Assembly: GCF_001293775.1 (NCBI RefSeq)
Contig: NZ_LGLN01000033.1
Location: 580,792 to 638,366, forward strand
DNA from: Pseudomonas syringae pv. cilantro
GTDB lineage: Bacteria; Pseudomonadota; Gammaproteobacteria; Pseudomonadales; Pseudomonadaceae
DNA: 57,575 nucleotides
Direction of reading: 5' to 3'
The position numbers and the translations under genes are program-made. Below, piece after piece: positions 10,013 through 18,152 of the stretch. Each line of letters opens with the position of its first letter. Position 1 is the stretch's first letter. Under the pieces are notes generated by a model, which saw nothing but the letters and a program-made list of their open reading frames with translations, had not been told where the DNA came from and searched no databases.

Positions 10013-11401
10013 ATGCGCCAAATCTGGAAATCCTTTCGAGGGCTTTATTTTGCCTCGTTGATGATGTTGATCGGCTCGGGTCTGCTGAGCACTTATCTGG
10101 CCCTGCGCCTGGCGGCCGATCAGGTCGATAGCCTGTGGGTCGGTGCGTTGATGGCCGCGAACTATTTTGGCCTGGTACTGGGTGGCAAGATCGGTCACCG
10201 CCTGATCGGTCGCGTCGGGCATATACGTGCGTATGCCACCTGCGCCGGGATCGTCGGTGCGGCGGTGCTCGGTCATGGGCTGATCAGCTGGCTGCCGGCC
10301 TGGCTGGTGCTGCGGGTCATCGTCGGCCTCGGCATGATGTGCCAGTACATGGTGATCGAGAGCTGGCTCAACGAACAAGCCGAGGCCAAGCAACGCGGCA
10401 TGGTGTTCAGCGGCTACATGATCGCTTCGTATCTGGGGCTGGTGCTGGGCCAGTTGGTGCTGGTGGTTCACCCGCAACTGGGGCCTGAGCTGCTGATGCT
10501 GGTGGCATTGTGCTTTGCGCTGTGTCTGGTGCCCGTCGCCATGACCCGCGCCATTCACCCGGCGCCTTTGCATCCGGCACCTCTGGAACCGCGGTTTTTC
10601 ATGAAGCGCGTACCGCAATCGCTAACGGCGGTGTTGGGCGCGGGGCTGATCATCGGTTCGTTCTACGGCCTTGCGCCGGTTTACGCGGCTGAGCAGGGGC
10701 TGTCCACCGAGCAGGTCGGTCTGTTCATGGGCTGCTGCATTCTCGCCGGGTTTCTGGTGCAGTGGCCGCTGGGCCTGCTGTCGGACCGCTACGACCGCTC
10801 CGTACTGATGCGGGTATTTGCGGCCGCGCTGGTGGTGGCGTCATTGCCGCTGGCGGTGTTCCCCAGTGTGCCGGTCGAGGTGCTGTTCGGCGTCGGTTTC
10901 CTGGCCTCGCTGATGCAGTTCTGTCTTTACCCGCTGGCCGTGGCATTCGCCAATGACCACGTCGAGGCCGAGCGGCGAGTCTCGCTGACTGCAATGCTGC
11001 TCATGACCTACGGTATCGGCGCAAGCATCGGTCCGCTGGCTGCTGGTGTGGTCATGAAAGTGTTCGGTGGCCATATGCTGTATGTGTTTGTCTGCGGCGC
11101 TGCAGCGATTCTCGTGCTGCTGATCCGGCCCAAGGCTGTTACTCACTTGCACCAGGTGGAAGACGCGCCGCTGCACCATATTGCGATGCCAGACAGCATG
11201 TCCAGTTCGCCATTGGTGGTAGCGCTTGATCCGCGGGTGGATGAGCAGGTGGTGCAAGAGCAGATGCAGACGGCCGTCGAGCCGGAAGTGGTTGACGAGC
11301 CTGAGCCAGATACACAGCCAGAAGCAGAGCCGGTGGCCGATGCCAAGGCTGAGGTTGTTTCGGCGGAACGAGAGGGCGAGAGCGAGACCTGGAAGGCCTG
11401 A
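10013..11401 (+). CDS. MFS transporter (YcaD-like)
   Basis: The 462-residue inner-membrane protein has about 12 hydrophobic segments from LYFASLMMLIGSG onward. The loop-2 region is LGGKIGHRLIGR and a second-half equivalent is LGLLSDRYDRSVLMR, as in the major facilitator superfamily. It ends in a hydrophilic acidic tail of about 80 residues rich in Glu, Pro and Val. The ATG at 10013 (MRQIWKSF) was chosen because the upstream ORF extension encodes an unrelated glutamine synthetase relic; GGAAAG sits 3 bases before it, a short spacing, and a TTG at 10010 is possible. The substrate is unknown. Confidence 0.8.
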   Translation: MRQIWKSFRGLYFASLMMLIGSGLLSTYLALRLAADQVDSLWVGALMAANYFGLVLGGKIGHRLIGRVGHIRAYATCAGIVGAAVLGHGLISWLPAWLVLRVIVGLGMMCQYMVIESWLNEQAEAKQRGMVFSGYMIASYLGLVLGQLVLVVHPQLGPELLMLVALCFALCLVPVAMTRAIHPAPLHPAPLEPRFFMKRVPQSLTAVLGAGLIIGSFYGLAPVYAAEQGLSTEQVGLFMGCCILAGFLVQWPLGLLSDRYDRSVLMRVFAAALVVASLPLAVFPSVPVEVLFGVGFLASLMQFCLYPLAVAFANDHVEAERRVSLTAMLLMTYGIGASIGPLAAGVVMKVFGGHMLYVFVCGAAAILVLLIRPKAVTHLHQVEDAPLHHIAMPDSMSSSPLVVALDPRVDEQVVQEQMQTAVEPEVVDEPEPDTQPEAEPVADAKAEVVSAEREGESETWKA

Positions 11402-11417
11402 ATGTAGCAGGAGGGCT

Positions 11418-11449
11418 GGGTGACTGCGGCACAGCTGCCGCAATCACCC
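11418..11449. terminator. Hairpin between converging MFS and ycgR genes
   Basis: GGGTGA-C-TGCGGC pairs with GCCGCA-A-TCACCC (one mismatch) around a 6-base loop. It lies between two converging genes, so it probably terminates both. Confidence 0.6.
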
Positions 11450-11466
11450 GCACAGGTTCCGGGCTG

Positions 11467-12213
11467 TCAGAAGTCGTCGTCTTTATCGAAGCGACGTGCT
11501 TCACGCTGCAACTGGTAGACGAAACGTTCGACCTGGCGCTGTACCAGCCCGCTCATGTTGTGAAAGCGTACGCCGGCAAAGGTGGTGTGAAAACGTTCTT
11601 CGAAGTGCAAATGACGTAATTCCACCGGCGCAGTCATGGCGCCAAACGGCAGTTTGGCGACAAAACGATCGTACACCTGGCCCAGCTGCATGCGGTCAGA
11701 CACATCACCTTCAAAGCGTAACTTGCAGCCGGTCGCGGAAATATCCAGCAATTTGCCGTTCAGCGTCGATTTCAGGCGCTCGCCACCGATCTCGACGTCC
11801 ACCAGTTGGGCCAGCTTGAGTGCGGCGCGAAATGCGTTGCGCCGCTGGTGATAGATGACTTCGTCGGGCATCTGCCCGCGGTACATTCGCTGGCCGTCAG
11901 CCTCGACGATGTCCATCTGCGCCGAGCTTTCCCAAGCAATGCGCACGCCGTCATGAAAGCCTTCCACACGGTAGGGCTCGCCATTGCCGATGAAGCGTTC
12001 GCCATCACGGGGGATCATTTCGTCGAGCGCCATGGTATTGCTGTCACGGTCGACTTCGAGCAGGTAGCTCTGGAAGCGCTGGGCGCGCTCGTGGAAGGTA
12101 ATGATCAGAGGATCATGACTCTCGACGAGCAGCCGCAGGTTTGCTGCGATTTCCAAAGGTGTATTGAGGACCTTCGGGGGCTGCGGAGCATCGTCCGCGC
12201 TTGAGCCATTCAC
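11467..12213 (-). CDS. ycgR: Flagellar brake protein YcgR (PilZ domain)
   Basis: The 248-residue cytosolic protein has an N-terminal YcgR domain (residues about 15-120) and a C-terminal PilZ domain carrying both c-di-GMP-binding motifs: RxxxR in QRRNAFR and DxSxxG in DISATGCKL. In enterobacteria YcgR bound to c-di-GMP slows the motor by contacting FliG, FliM or MotA. It lies just downstream of flgMN on the same strand, matching the order in other pseudomonads. A weak RpoN-like site lies 40-55 bases upstream, so it may have its own promoter. Confidence 0.92.
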   Translation of the reverse strand: MNGSSADDAPQPPKVLNTPLEIAANLRLLVESHDPLIITFHERAQRFQSYLLEVDRDSNTMALDEMIPRDGERFIGNGEPYRVEGFHDGVRIAWESSAQMDIVEADGQRMYRGQMPDEVIYHQRRNAFRAALKLAQLVDVEIGGERLKSTLNGKLLDISATGCKLRFEGDVSDRMQLGQVYDRFVAKLPFGAMTAPVELRHLHFEERFHTTFAGVRFHNMSGLVQRQVERFVYQLQREARRFDKDDDF

Positions 12214-12252
12214 GTTCTTGAATCTCCAGGCAAAATACTACGGCAATGCAGC

Positions 12253-12268
12253 AGCAGGCATTCTGCCA
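12253..12268 (-). promoter_or_regulatory. Possible RpoN promoter upstream of ycgR
   Basis: Reading the minus strand, TGGCAGA-ATGC-CTGCT keeps GG and GC 10 bases apart as sigma-54 needs, but the -12 box is CTGC rather than TTGC. The expected start would be near 12242, about 29 bases before ycgR. This is a candidate only. Confidence 0.3.
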
Positions 12269-12295
12269 CTACGCTCAATGCCTTGATACAGGAAG

Positions 12296-12763
12296 TTACG
12301 CCTGACTCAGAGGGCGCGGCTTGGCTCTCAGAGCAGTCGAGCCGCGACTGTCGTAAAGCGTCGGCGTATCGCCGCCATTGAGTATCCGAAGCTGATGAGC
12401 GGTGCTGATCTGTTGCAGCTGGATCAAACTACCATTCTGGTTATTCAACGTCTGGCATTCATTGATCAGTGCACTCAGTTCATCACTGGCCGCCAACAAT
12501 TGCTCGCCGATATCCGACTGGCTGGCCAATAGTTGAAGGCCTTCACGATTGGCAGGCAGCCCGACCCCCGCAAGGATCTGGCTGCGTTTGCGCCCATGCT
12601 GATCGAGGAGAATCACCAGCGCCTGCTTCTGCGCCAGTACCTGCTCCATCTCGCCCATGTCACGGCCATTGAGAATCAGTGCTTCGGCCTGCAACAACTC
12701 GAGAAGCTGACGGGCAGCGACCATGTCGTCGGTAATCATCTGCAGCAAAGTAGTGTCTTGCAT
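12296..12763 (-). CDS. flgN: FlgN, export chaperone for FlgK and FlgL
   Basis: The 155-residue, largely helical cytosolic protein has the FlgN pattern: an N-terminal long helix (LLQMITDDMVAARQLLELLQ), a central region with KRSQILAGVGLP, and a C-terminal helix with LNNQNGSLIQLQQ, the region that binds hook-junction proteins in homologues. It follows flgM on the same strand with a 49-base gap. It presumably delivers FlgK and FlgL, encoded elsewhere in the window, to the export gate. Confidence 0.9.
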   Translation of the reverse strand: MQDTTLLQMITDDMVAARQLLELLQAEALILNGRDMGEMEQVLAQKQALVILLDQHGRKRSQILAGVGLPANREGLQLLASQSDIGEQLLAASDELSALINECQTLNNQNGSLIQLQQISTAHQLRILNGGDTPTLYDSRGSTALRAKPRPLSQA

Positions 12764-12812
12764 CGCATGCTCTGGTTTTTAAGCGTCCAGAATATCCAGC
12801 GCGAGCCGTGGC

Positions 12813-13127
12813 TTAGCGTTGGGTTTCGAAATTCAACAGTTTGCTGGCAACACGGTTGCTGTCGACCTTGTAGCTACCGTCTGCGATGGCCTGCTTGAGC
12901 TCGGCGACGCGTGCACTGTTGACGGTTGGCAGATCGTTCAGCTTGTCCGTGATGTTCTGCAACTGTTGAGCCTCACTGCTCAAGGAAAACGTTTCCCCGG
13001 TGCTTTTCACGCCTGCGGTGGCTGCAGGTGCTGGCGCATCGGTTTTGCTGATGTCTTTACTGGCCCCGGTACGCGATGTACTGGCGACAGACTGTGAATT
13101 GTTAAGGCGGCTAAAATCTATGACCAT
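12813..13127 (-). CDS. flgM: FlgM, anti-sigma-28 factor
   Basis: The 104-residue protein starts [11 protein letters not shown], with a disordered Ala/Ser/Thr-rich N-terminal half and a C-terminal sigma-28-binding half containing [12 protein letters not shown] and [21 protein letters not shown], the classical FlgM region. It binds and inhibits FliA until it is secreted through the completed hook-basal body. The ATG at 13127 follows AGAGG; the longer frame to 13175 includes promoter sequence. A strong FliA site lies 38 bases upstream, giving the usual autoregulatory loop. Confidence 0.95.
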   Translation of the reverse strand: MVIDFSRLNNSQSVASTSRTGASKDISKTDAPAPAATAGVKSTGETFSLSSEAQQLQNITDKLNDLPTVNSARVAELKQAIADGSYKVDSNRVASKLLNFETQR

Positions 13128-13164
13128 GATTGAAAAACCTCTGGGTGTTTGGACGCTTGCCTTG

Positions 13165-13191
13165 TTTTCGGCCAACCCCGATCAAACTTTA
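13165..13191 (-). promoter_or_regulatory. FliA (sigma-28) promoter of flgMN
   Basis: On the minus strand TAAAGTTT is followed after exactly 11 bases by GCCGAAAA. This differs at one position from the enterobacterial sigma-28 consensus (TAAAGTTT-N11-GCCGATAA). Transcription should start near 13158, about 30 bases before the flgM ATG. Confidence 0.85.
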
Positions 13192-13287
13192 GGCTGATTG
13201 TGATAAAGCTTCTCAATAGATGCTTTCCACCGTCGGACATTCACCGCAGTCTAGAAAAAACGCACGTGCTACGCCAGCATCAATGCA

Positions 13288-14046
13288 TTACATGGCCACT
13301 TCCACCTGTCCTGGACCGGTGACATTGGCTTTGATCACCCGCTGGGAATTGAGGTTTTTCACTCTTATCTGCTCGTTGAAACCACCATCGGACATCGCTT
13401 CGCCAGGCATACGCACCGCCAGCGTACCGGTACGGGCAATGATCACCACCTGATCGCCCTTGTGAATCATCTGTGGCTGTTCCAGCGCTACGGGCGTGAT
13501 GACCTGATCTATGACCATCTGTCGGACAACCTTCTGACCGACTGCCTGATCCAGCGACGCCAGGAATCCCTGACCCAGGCTGCTGACATCCCGCTCGCGC
13601 ATCGCGACATCTTCTTCAGTGACGATGGCATCGCGTTTCAGCGGCCGCATCACGGTGACGACGTTGCGAAACAACTGCACCTGAGCCGGCACGAACACGG
13701 TCCAGGGCGATGAGCCTTCACAGCGAACCCGCACAGTGACGCGGCCAACCGGGCGCGGACTTTCCAGCGTGGCTGTCAAATCCTTGTCGCAGGCGCCCAT
13801 CCGTAAACGCGGGTCGAGCTGCTTGACCTGGATGTCATGACGCCCGTCAATCTGGTTGGTTGCCAAATAGTCTTCTACTGTGAACTCAAGAAACCCTTGG
13901 GTGACGCCGATAAGCTGTTCAGGCAGTGTGAAATTCTCTGCACGGGCGAAGTTGCCCGCGCCGCAAAGGCAGAGCAGAGCGATTGCGCACAGAAGCCTGC
14001 GGGTTTCTAATGCGAAGTGTCGAGAAATTGTCGTCTTTGCGTTCAT
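13288..14046 (-). CDS. flgA: FlgA, P-ring assembly chaperone
   Basis: The 252-residue periplasmic protein has a signal peptide (TRRLLCAIALLCLCGAG, cleavage near NFARA), then the N-terminal FlgA domain and a C-terminal SAF domain (PLKRDAIVTEEDVAMRERDV onward, ending VKNLNSQRVIKANVTGPGQV). It assists FlgI assembly into the P ring. The ATG at 14046 has no evident ribosome-binding site, and an RpoN-type promoter ends only about 13 bases before it, so the 5' untranslated region may be nearly absent. Divergent from cheV. Confidence 0.92.
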   Translation of the reverse strand: MNAKTTISRHFALETRRLLCAIALLCLCGAGNFARAENFTLPEQLIGVTQGFLEFTVEDYLATNQIDGRHDIQVKQLDPRLRMGACDKDLTATLESPRPVGRVTVRVRCEGSSPWTVFVPAQVQLFRNVVTVMRPLKRDAIVTEEDVAMRERDVSSLGQGFLASLDQAVGQKVVRQMVIDQVITPVALEQPQMIHKGDQVVIIARTGTLAVRMPGEAMSDGGFNEQIRVKNLNSQRVIKANVTGPGQVEVAM

Positions 14047-14058
14047 GGGAATATAAAT

Positions 14059-14074
14059 AGCAAAGCCCGTGCCG
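14059..14074 (-). promoter_or_regulatory. RpoN (sigma-54) promoter of flgA
   Basis: The minus strand reads CGGCACG-GGCT-TTGCT, close to the consensus TGGCACG-N4-TTGCT with one mismatch at the outer edge. The -12 C corresponds to position 14060, which puts the start at about 14048, only two bases before the annotated flgA ATG. Confidence 0.65.
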
Positions 14075-14124
14075 CTTATTGATCAGGTGTGTGGGCGGCG
14101 GTCATTTTGGTAAGGGGGTTCGGC

Positions 14125-15051
14125 ATGGCAGGTGTAATGGATTCGGTAAACCAGCGAACTCAGCTGGTGGGTCAGAATCGCCTGGAGCTGCTCTTGTTTC
14201 GTCTCGACGGCAAGCAGCTCTACGGGATCAACGTCTTCAAGGTTAAAGAAGTACTGCAATGCCCGAAACTCACCATCATGCCCAAATCGAGCAAGATCGT
14301 TCGGGGTGTCGCCAGTATCCGTGGCGGTACGATCCCGATCATGGACCTGGCGATGGCAACGGGTTCCGCCGGTATGATTTCGCTGGTCAATTCCTTCGTC
14401 ATCATCACCGAGTACAACACCAAGGTTCAGGGTTTTCTGGTGCATTCTGTCGAACGCATCGTCAACATGAACTGGGAAGAGATTCATCCGCCACCCAAGG
14501 GCACCGGGCGCGATCACTACCTGACCGCAGTCACCCGTGTCGATAATCAGTTGGTGGAAATCATCGACGTCGAGAAGATTCTCGCCGAAGTTGCGCCGGT
14601 TTCCGAAGAAATCTCGGCCGGTGTCATCGATGCGGAGGTTCAGCATAAGGCTGTTTCGATGCGCGTTCTGACGGTCGACGATTCGTCGGTGGCCCGCAAG
14701 CAGGTAAGCCGTTGCCTGGAAACGGTCGGGGTTGAAGTGGTTGCGCTGAACGACGGTCGCCAGGCGCTGGATTACCTGCGCAAGATGGTCGAAGAAGGCA
14801 AAAAACCGGAAGAAGAATTCCTGATGATGATCTCCGACATTGAAATGCCGGAGATGGATGGCTATACCCTTACAGCGGCGATCCGTAATGACCCGCGCAT
14901 GCAGAAGATGCACATCACCTTGCACACCTCGTTGTCCGGGGTGTTCAACCAGGCGATGGTCAAGAAGGTCGGCGCGGATGACTTTCTTGCCAAATTCCGG
15001 CCTGATGACCTGGCGGCCAGGGTGGTTGCGCGGATCAAGGCAGCAGAATAA
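14125..15051 (+). CDS. cheV: CheV, CheW-receiver chemotaxis coupling protein
   Basis: The 308-residue cytosolic protein has an N-terminal CheW domain (residues about 15-165; LLLFRLDGKQLYGINVFKVK, VASIRGGTIPIMDLA) and a C-terminal receiver domain (about 175-305) with the acidic pair in LTVDDSS, the phospho-acceptor Asp in MMISDIEMPEMDG and the Lys in FLAKFRPDDL. It couples chemoreceptors to CheA and is thought to tune adaptation through phosphorylation. The ATG at 14125 was chosen because GGGGG lies just upstream; 14137 is an alternative. cheR follows after 51 bases. Confidence 0.93.
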   Translation: MAGVMDSVNQRTQLVGQNRLELLLFRLDGKQLYGINVFKVKEVLQCPKLTIMPKSSKIVRGVASIRGGTIPIMDLAMATGSAGMISLVNSFVIITEYNTKVQGFLVHSVERIVNMNWEEIHPPPKGTGRDHYLTAVTRVDNQLVEIIDVEKILAEVAPVSEEISAGVIDAEVQHKAVSMRVLTVDDSSVARKQVSRCLETVGVEVVALNDGRQALDYLRKMVEEGKKPEEEFLMMISDIEMPEMDGYTLTAAIRNDPRMQKMHITLHTSLSGVFNQAMVKKVGADDFLAKFRPDDLAARVVARIKAAE

Positions 15052-15102
15052 CCATCCGGGGGCGTCGTTCCCGGTGATTCACATGATTTGAGAGGCGGCA
15101 CC

Positions 15103-15930
15103 TTGTCTACGGGTAATTTGGATTTTGATCAGTTCCGGGTATTTCTGGAAAAAGCCTGTGGCATCTTGCTTGGGGAAAACAAGCAGTACCTGGTGTCCAG
15201 CCGCCTCAACAAATTGATGGAGCAGCAAAGCATCAAGTCGTTGGGTGAGCTGGTCCAGCGTATTCAGACCCAGCCGCGCAGTGGTTTGCGTGAGCAGGTG
15301 GTCGATGCCATGACCACTAACGAAACCCTGTGGTTTCGCGACACGTACCCGTTCGAGGTGTTGAAGAACAAGGTGCTGCCCGAGCAGATCAAGGCCAGCC
15401 CCGGCCAGCGCCTGCGCATCTGGTCGGCAGCCTGCTCGTCGGGTCAGGAACCGTATTCGCTGTCGATGTCCATCGACGAGTTCGAACGTGCCAATCCCGG
15501 TCAACTGAAGTCGGGCGCGCAGATCGTCGCCACCGATCTGTCGGGTTTGATGCTCAATAATTGCAAGACGGGCGAGTACGACAGCCTGGCGATTGGCCGC
15601 GGTCTCTCACCTGAACGTCTGCAACGTTTCTTTGACGTGAAAACTCCGGGCCGCTGGGCGGTCAAGGCGCCGATCAAGAGTCGTGTCGAGTTCCGCTCGT
15701 TCAACTTGCTCGACAGTTATGCGGCGCTGGGCAAATTCGACATCGTGTTCTGCCGTAACGTATTGATCTACTTCTCGGCCGAAGTGAAGAAAGACATCCT
15801 GCTGCGCATCCACGGCACGCTCAAGCCGGGTGGCTACCTGTTTCTCGGTGCATCCGAAGCGCTGAATGGTTTGCCTGATCACTACCAGATGGTCCAGTGC
15901 AGCCCGGGGATTATCTACAAGGCCAAGTGA
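15103..15930 (+). CDS. cheR: CheR, chemoreceptor glutamate methyltransferase
   Basis: The 275-residue enzyme methylates glutamates on methyl-accepting chemotaxis proteins using SAM. It has the N-terminal helical CheR domain (residues 1-75) and the methyltransferase domain with the SAM-binding segment IWSAACSSGQEPYS and downstream FDIVFCRNVLIYF. The start is a TTG at 15103: AGAGG lies 7 bases upstream and the product then reads (M)STGNLDFDQFRVF, the normal N-terminus. An earlier in-frame TTG at 15088 is disfavoured because it overlaps that ribosome site. Confidence 0.93.
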   Translation: MSTGNLDFDQFRVFLEKACGILLGENKQYLVSSRLNKLMEQQSIKSLGELVQRIQTQPRSGLREQVVDAMTTNETLWFRDTYPFEVLKNKVLPEQIKASPGQRLRIWSAACSSGQEPYSLSMSIDEFERANPGQLKSGAQIVATDLSGLMLNNCKTGEYDSLAIGRGLSPERLQRFFDVKTPGRWAVKAPIKSRVEFRSFNLLDSYAALGKFDIVFCRNVLIYFSAEVKKDILLRIHGTLKPGGYLFLGASEALNGLPDHYQMVQCSPGIIYKAK

Positions 15931-15956
15931 CGGTTGCCTGGCTGTTTGTCATCAAG

Positions 15957-15978
15957 GAGACCTTCGGGTCTCTTTTTT
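15957..15978 (+). terminator. Intrinsic terminator after cheR
   Basis: GAGACC-TTCG-GGTCTC is a stem capped by a UUCG tetraloop and followed by TTTTTT, 26 bases after the cheR stop. Its stem core resembles the terminator at 17015. Confidence 0.92.
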
Positions 15979-16041
15979 CGTTCTGGATATTAGTGTGGTA
16001 TTGCTGATGCTGTTATCGAGTCAACTCATCAGGAGAGGGTC

Positions 16042-16509
16042 ATGCCACACAGCAATATGTCCAGAACACCGCGCCAGGATCTGACCGAGCGCGTGCTGCG
16101 AGCCAAGACTGCAAAGAACCTGACCTGGGCGTCGCTCGCCGACGATACGGGGCTGAGCGTGGTGTACGTTACCGCTGCGTTGCTCGGCCAGCATCCTTTG
16201 CCGCAAGCGGTTGCCGAAGTAGTCGCCGAGCGTCTCGGGCTGGACAGAGACGCCGTTGCTGAGCTGCAAACCATCCCCTTGCGCGGCAACGTGGAAGATG
16301 TTTCCAGCGATCCGACTATCTATCGCTTCCACGAGATGGTTCAGGTTTACGGCACCACGCTGAAAGCCTTGGTGCATGAACAGTTCGGCGACGGCATCAT
16401 CAGCGCCATCAACTTCAAGCTCGACATCAGGAAAGTCGAAGATCCGGAAGGGGGAGAGCGTGCCGTGATCACCCTTGATGGCAAATTCCTGCCCTATAAA
16501 CCTTTCTGA
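16042..16509 (+). CDS. cynS: Cyanate hydratase (cyanase)
   Basis: Cyanase converts cyanate and bicarbonate to ammonia and CO2. The 155-residue product matches the 156-residue E. coli enzyme. It has the N-terminal helix-turn-helix-like domain ([20 protein letters not shown]) and the catalytic C-terminal domain with the active-site residues equivalent to Arg96, Glu99 and Ser122 present as Arg95, Glu98 and Ser121 ([20 protein letters not shown]). The ATG follows AGGAGAGGG. No cynR-type regulator or cynT carbonic anhydrase gene is adjacent. It forms a pair with the DUF1348 gene 10 bases downstream. Confidence 0.95.
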   Translation: MPHSNMSRTPRQDLTERVLRAKTAKNLTWASLADDTGLSVVYVTAALLGQHPLPQAVAEVVAERLGLDRDAVAELQTIPLRGNVEDVSSDPTIYRFHEMVQVYGTTLKALVHEQFGDGIISAINFKLDIRKVEDPEGGERAVITLDGKFLPYKPF

Positions 16510-16519
16510 GGACCCTGAT

Positions 16520-16993
16520 ATGAGTGATAAAGGAAGACCCCCGTTGCCGCCCTTCACCCTGGAGACGGCTATCCAGAAAGTCCGCGGCGCCGAGGATGGC
16601 TGGAATTCCCGGGATGCGGCGAAAGTCGCGCTGGCCTACACCGAAGACACCTATTGGCGTAACCGCAGTGAGTTCGTCATTGGACGCGCCGAGGCGCAGG
16701 CTTTTCTCGAGCGCAAGTGGCGCAAGGAACTTGACTACCGATTGATCAAGGAGCTCTGGGCCTTTACCGATAACCGCATTGCCGTGCGTTATGCCTATGA
16801 ATGGCACGACGACTCAGGCAACTGGTTCCGCTCGTACGGTAACGAAAACTGGGAGTTCGCCGCGAACGGCCTTATGCAACGGCGCTTCGCCTGCATCAAC
16901 GATCTGCCGATCGCCGAAGCCGAGCGTAAATACCATTGGCCGTTGGGCCGTCGGCCGGATGATCATCCGGGCTTGAGTGAGCTGGGGCTCTGA
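16520..16993 (+). CDS. NTF2-like protein of the DUF1348 family
   Basis: The 157-residue protein has the DUF1348 pattern within the SnoaL/NTF2-like fold: [20 protein letters not shown], then [22 protein letters not shown], a central [20 protein letters not shown] and a C-terminal RRPDDHPGL. The fold is a small cone-shaped pocket; the reaction, if any, is unknown. The ATG at 16520 follows TGAGGA, and the gene starts 10 bases after cynS stops, so the two are co-transcribed. A perfect 11-bp inverted repeat terminates the pair. Confidence 0.85.
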   Translation: MSDKGRPPLPPFTLETAIQKVRGAEDGWNSRDAAKVALAYTEDTYWRNRSEFVIGRAEAQAFLERKWRKELDYRLIKELWAFTDNRIAVRYAYEWHDDSGNWFRSYGNENWEFAANGLMQRRFACINDLPIAEAERKYHWPLGRRPDDHPGLSELGL

Positions 16994-17014
16994 TCATCGC
17001 CACTCGTATCTGAC

Positions 17015-17040
17015 ATAAAGAGACCTCAGGGTCTCTTTAT
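17015..17040. terminator. Bidirectional terminator after the cyanase pair
   Basis: ATAAAGAGACC and GGTCTCTTTAT form a perfect 11-bp inverted repeat around TCAG, with T-rich and A-rich flanks. It shares the GAGACC/GGTCTC core with the cheR terminator at 15957. Confidence 0.85.
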
Positions 17041-17223
17041 CATTGGGTGTTTTATTCAAGGCGTTGATCAAGCGCCGCCGCTGCCAGGCGGCAAACCCAT
17101 ACTGGCAAAAAAACGGCACCCACCTTGCCGCTTTGCCTCCCCCAGCGGAAACGCCTTGCCGCTTTTCTGGCATGGCTGCGTCTGCGCTGCCTGCAACCCT
17201 TGCAAACATTGGGTTTTGCAACA

Positions 17224-17239
17224 TGGCACGCCGATTGCT
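17224..17239 (+). promoter_or_regulatory. RpoN (sigma-54) promoter of flgBCDE
   Basis: TGGCACG-CCGA-TTGCT is a full match to the sigma-54 consensus with correct spacing. The start is predicted near 17250, about 35 bases before flgB. In pseudomonads this class is activated by FleQ or FleR; in P. aeruginosa flgB is FleR-dependent. Confidence 0.93.
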
Positions 17240-17285
17240 TTGTCAGTAACAACAGAATCAGGTCAACCGGCAAAGGTTTCCCGAA

Positions 17286-17693
17286 ATGAGCATCAGCTTC
17301 GATAAAGCGCTAGGCATACATGAAAAGGCCCTCAACTTCCGGGCGCAGCGGGCAGAGGTGTTGGCCAACAACATTTCCAACGCTGACACCCCGAACTTCA
17401 AGGCCCGTGATCTGGAGTTTTCTTCGGTGCTGGCTGCCGAAACCGACAAGGCCCAGAACGGTCATTTCGCGCTGAACAAGACCAACAGCCGTCATATCGA
17501 AGCCGAGGGTATGGGGAATAACGATGGCACGCTGATGTATCGCACGCCGTCGCAGCCTTCGCTGGACCAGAACACCGTTGACTCGCAGGTCGAGACGGCC
17601 AGTTACACCGAGAACGCCATGGGCTTCCAGGCCAGCTTCACCTTGCTCAACAGCAAGTTCAAAGGGCTGGTTGCAGCCCTTCGCGGAGAATAA
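17286..17693 (+). CDS. flgB: FlgB, proximal rod protein
   Basis: The 135-residue rod subunit is exported by the flagellar type III system without a cleaved signal. It has the conserved N-terminal rod motif (FRAQRAEVLANNISNADTPNFKARD) and a C-terminal helix ending in LLNSKFKGLVAALRGE, both typical of FlgB. First gene of flgBCDE behind a strong RpoN promoter; flgC follows 3 bases after its stop. Confidence 0.96.
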   Translation: MSISFDKALGIHEKALNFRAQRAEVLANNISNADTPNFKARDLEFSSVLAAETDKAQNGHFALNKTNSRHIEAEGMGNNDGTLMYRTPSQPSLDQNTVDSQVETASYTENAMGFQASFTLLNSKFKGLVAALRGE

Positions 17694-17696
17694 TCC

Positions 17697-18137
17697 ATGT
17701 CACTAGCCAATGTGTTCAACATTGCCGGTAGCGCCATGAGTGCCCAGACCACGCGTCTGAACACCACGGCCAGTAACATCGCCAACGCCGAGACCGTGTC
17801 CTCGAGCATGGACCAGACTTACCGCGCCCGTCACCCGGTGTTCGCCACCGTGATGCAGGGTCAGCAGTCGACAGGCGGTTCGCTGTTTCAGGATCAGGGT
17901 GAAGCCGGGCAGGGTGTTCAGGTCAACGGCATCATCGAAGACAGTTCCAACCTCGAAGCGCGCTACGAGCCTAATCATCCTTCTGCCGACAAGGACGGGT
18001 ATGTCTATTACCCCAACGTCAATGTCGTGGAAGAAATGGCCGACATGATTTCCGCCAGTCGTTCGTTCCAGACCAACGCCGAAATCATGAACACCGCTAA
18101 ATCCATGATGCAGAAGGTTCTGACCCTCGGTCAGTGA
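17697..18137 (+). CDS. flgC: FlgC, proximal rod protein
   Basis: The 146-residue rod subunit has the N-terminal signature MSAQTTRLNTTASNIANAET and the C-terminal signature NVVEEMADMISASRSFQTNA, as in other FlgC proteins. The middle contains the GVQVNGIIEDSSN strand. The start lies 3 bases after the flgB stop, consistent with coupled translation. Confidence 0.96.
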   Translation: MSLANVFNIAGSAMSAQTTRLNTTASNIANAETVSSSMDQTYRARHPVFATVMQGQQSTGGSLFQDQGEAGQGVQVNGIIEDSSNLEARYEPNHPSADKDGYVYYPNVNVVEEMADMISASRSFQTNAEIMNTAKSMMQKVLTLGQ

Positions 18138-18152
18138 TAAAAGGCGAACATT

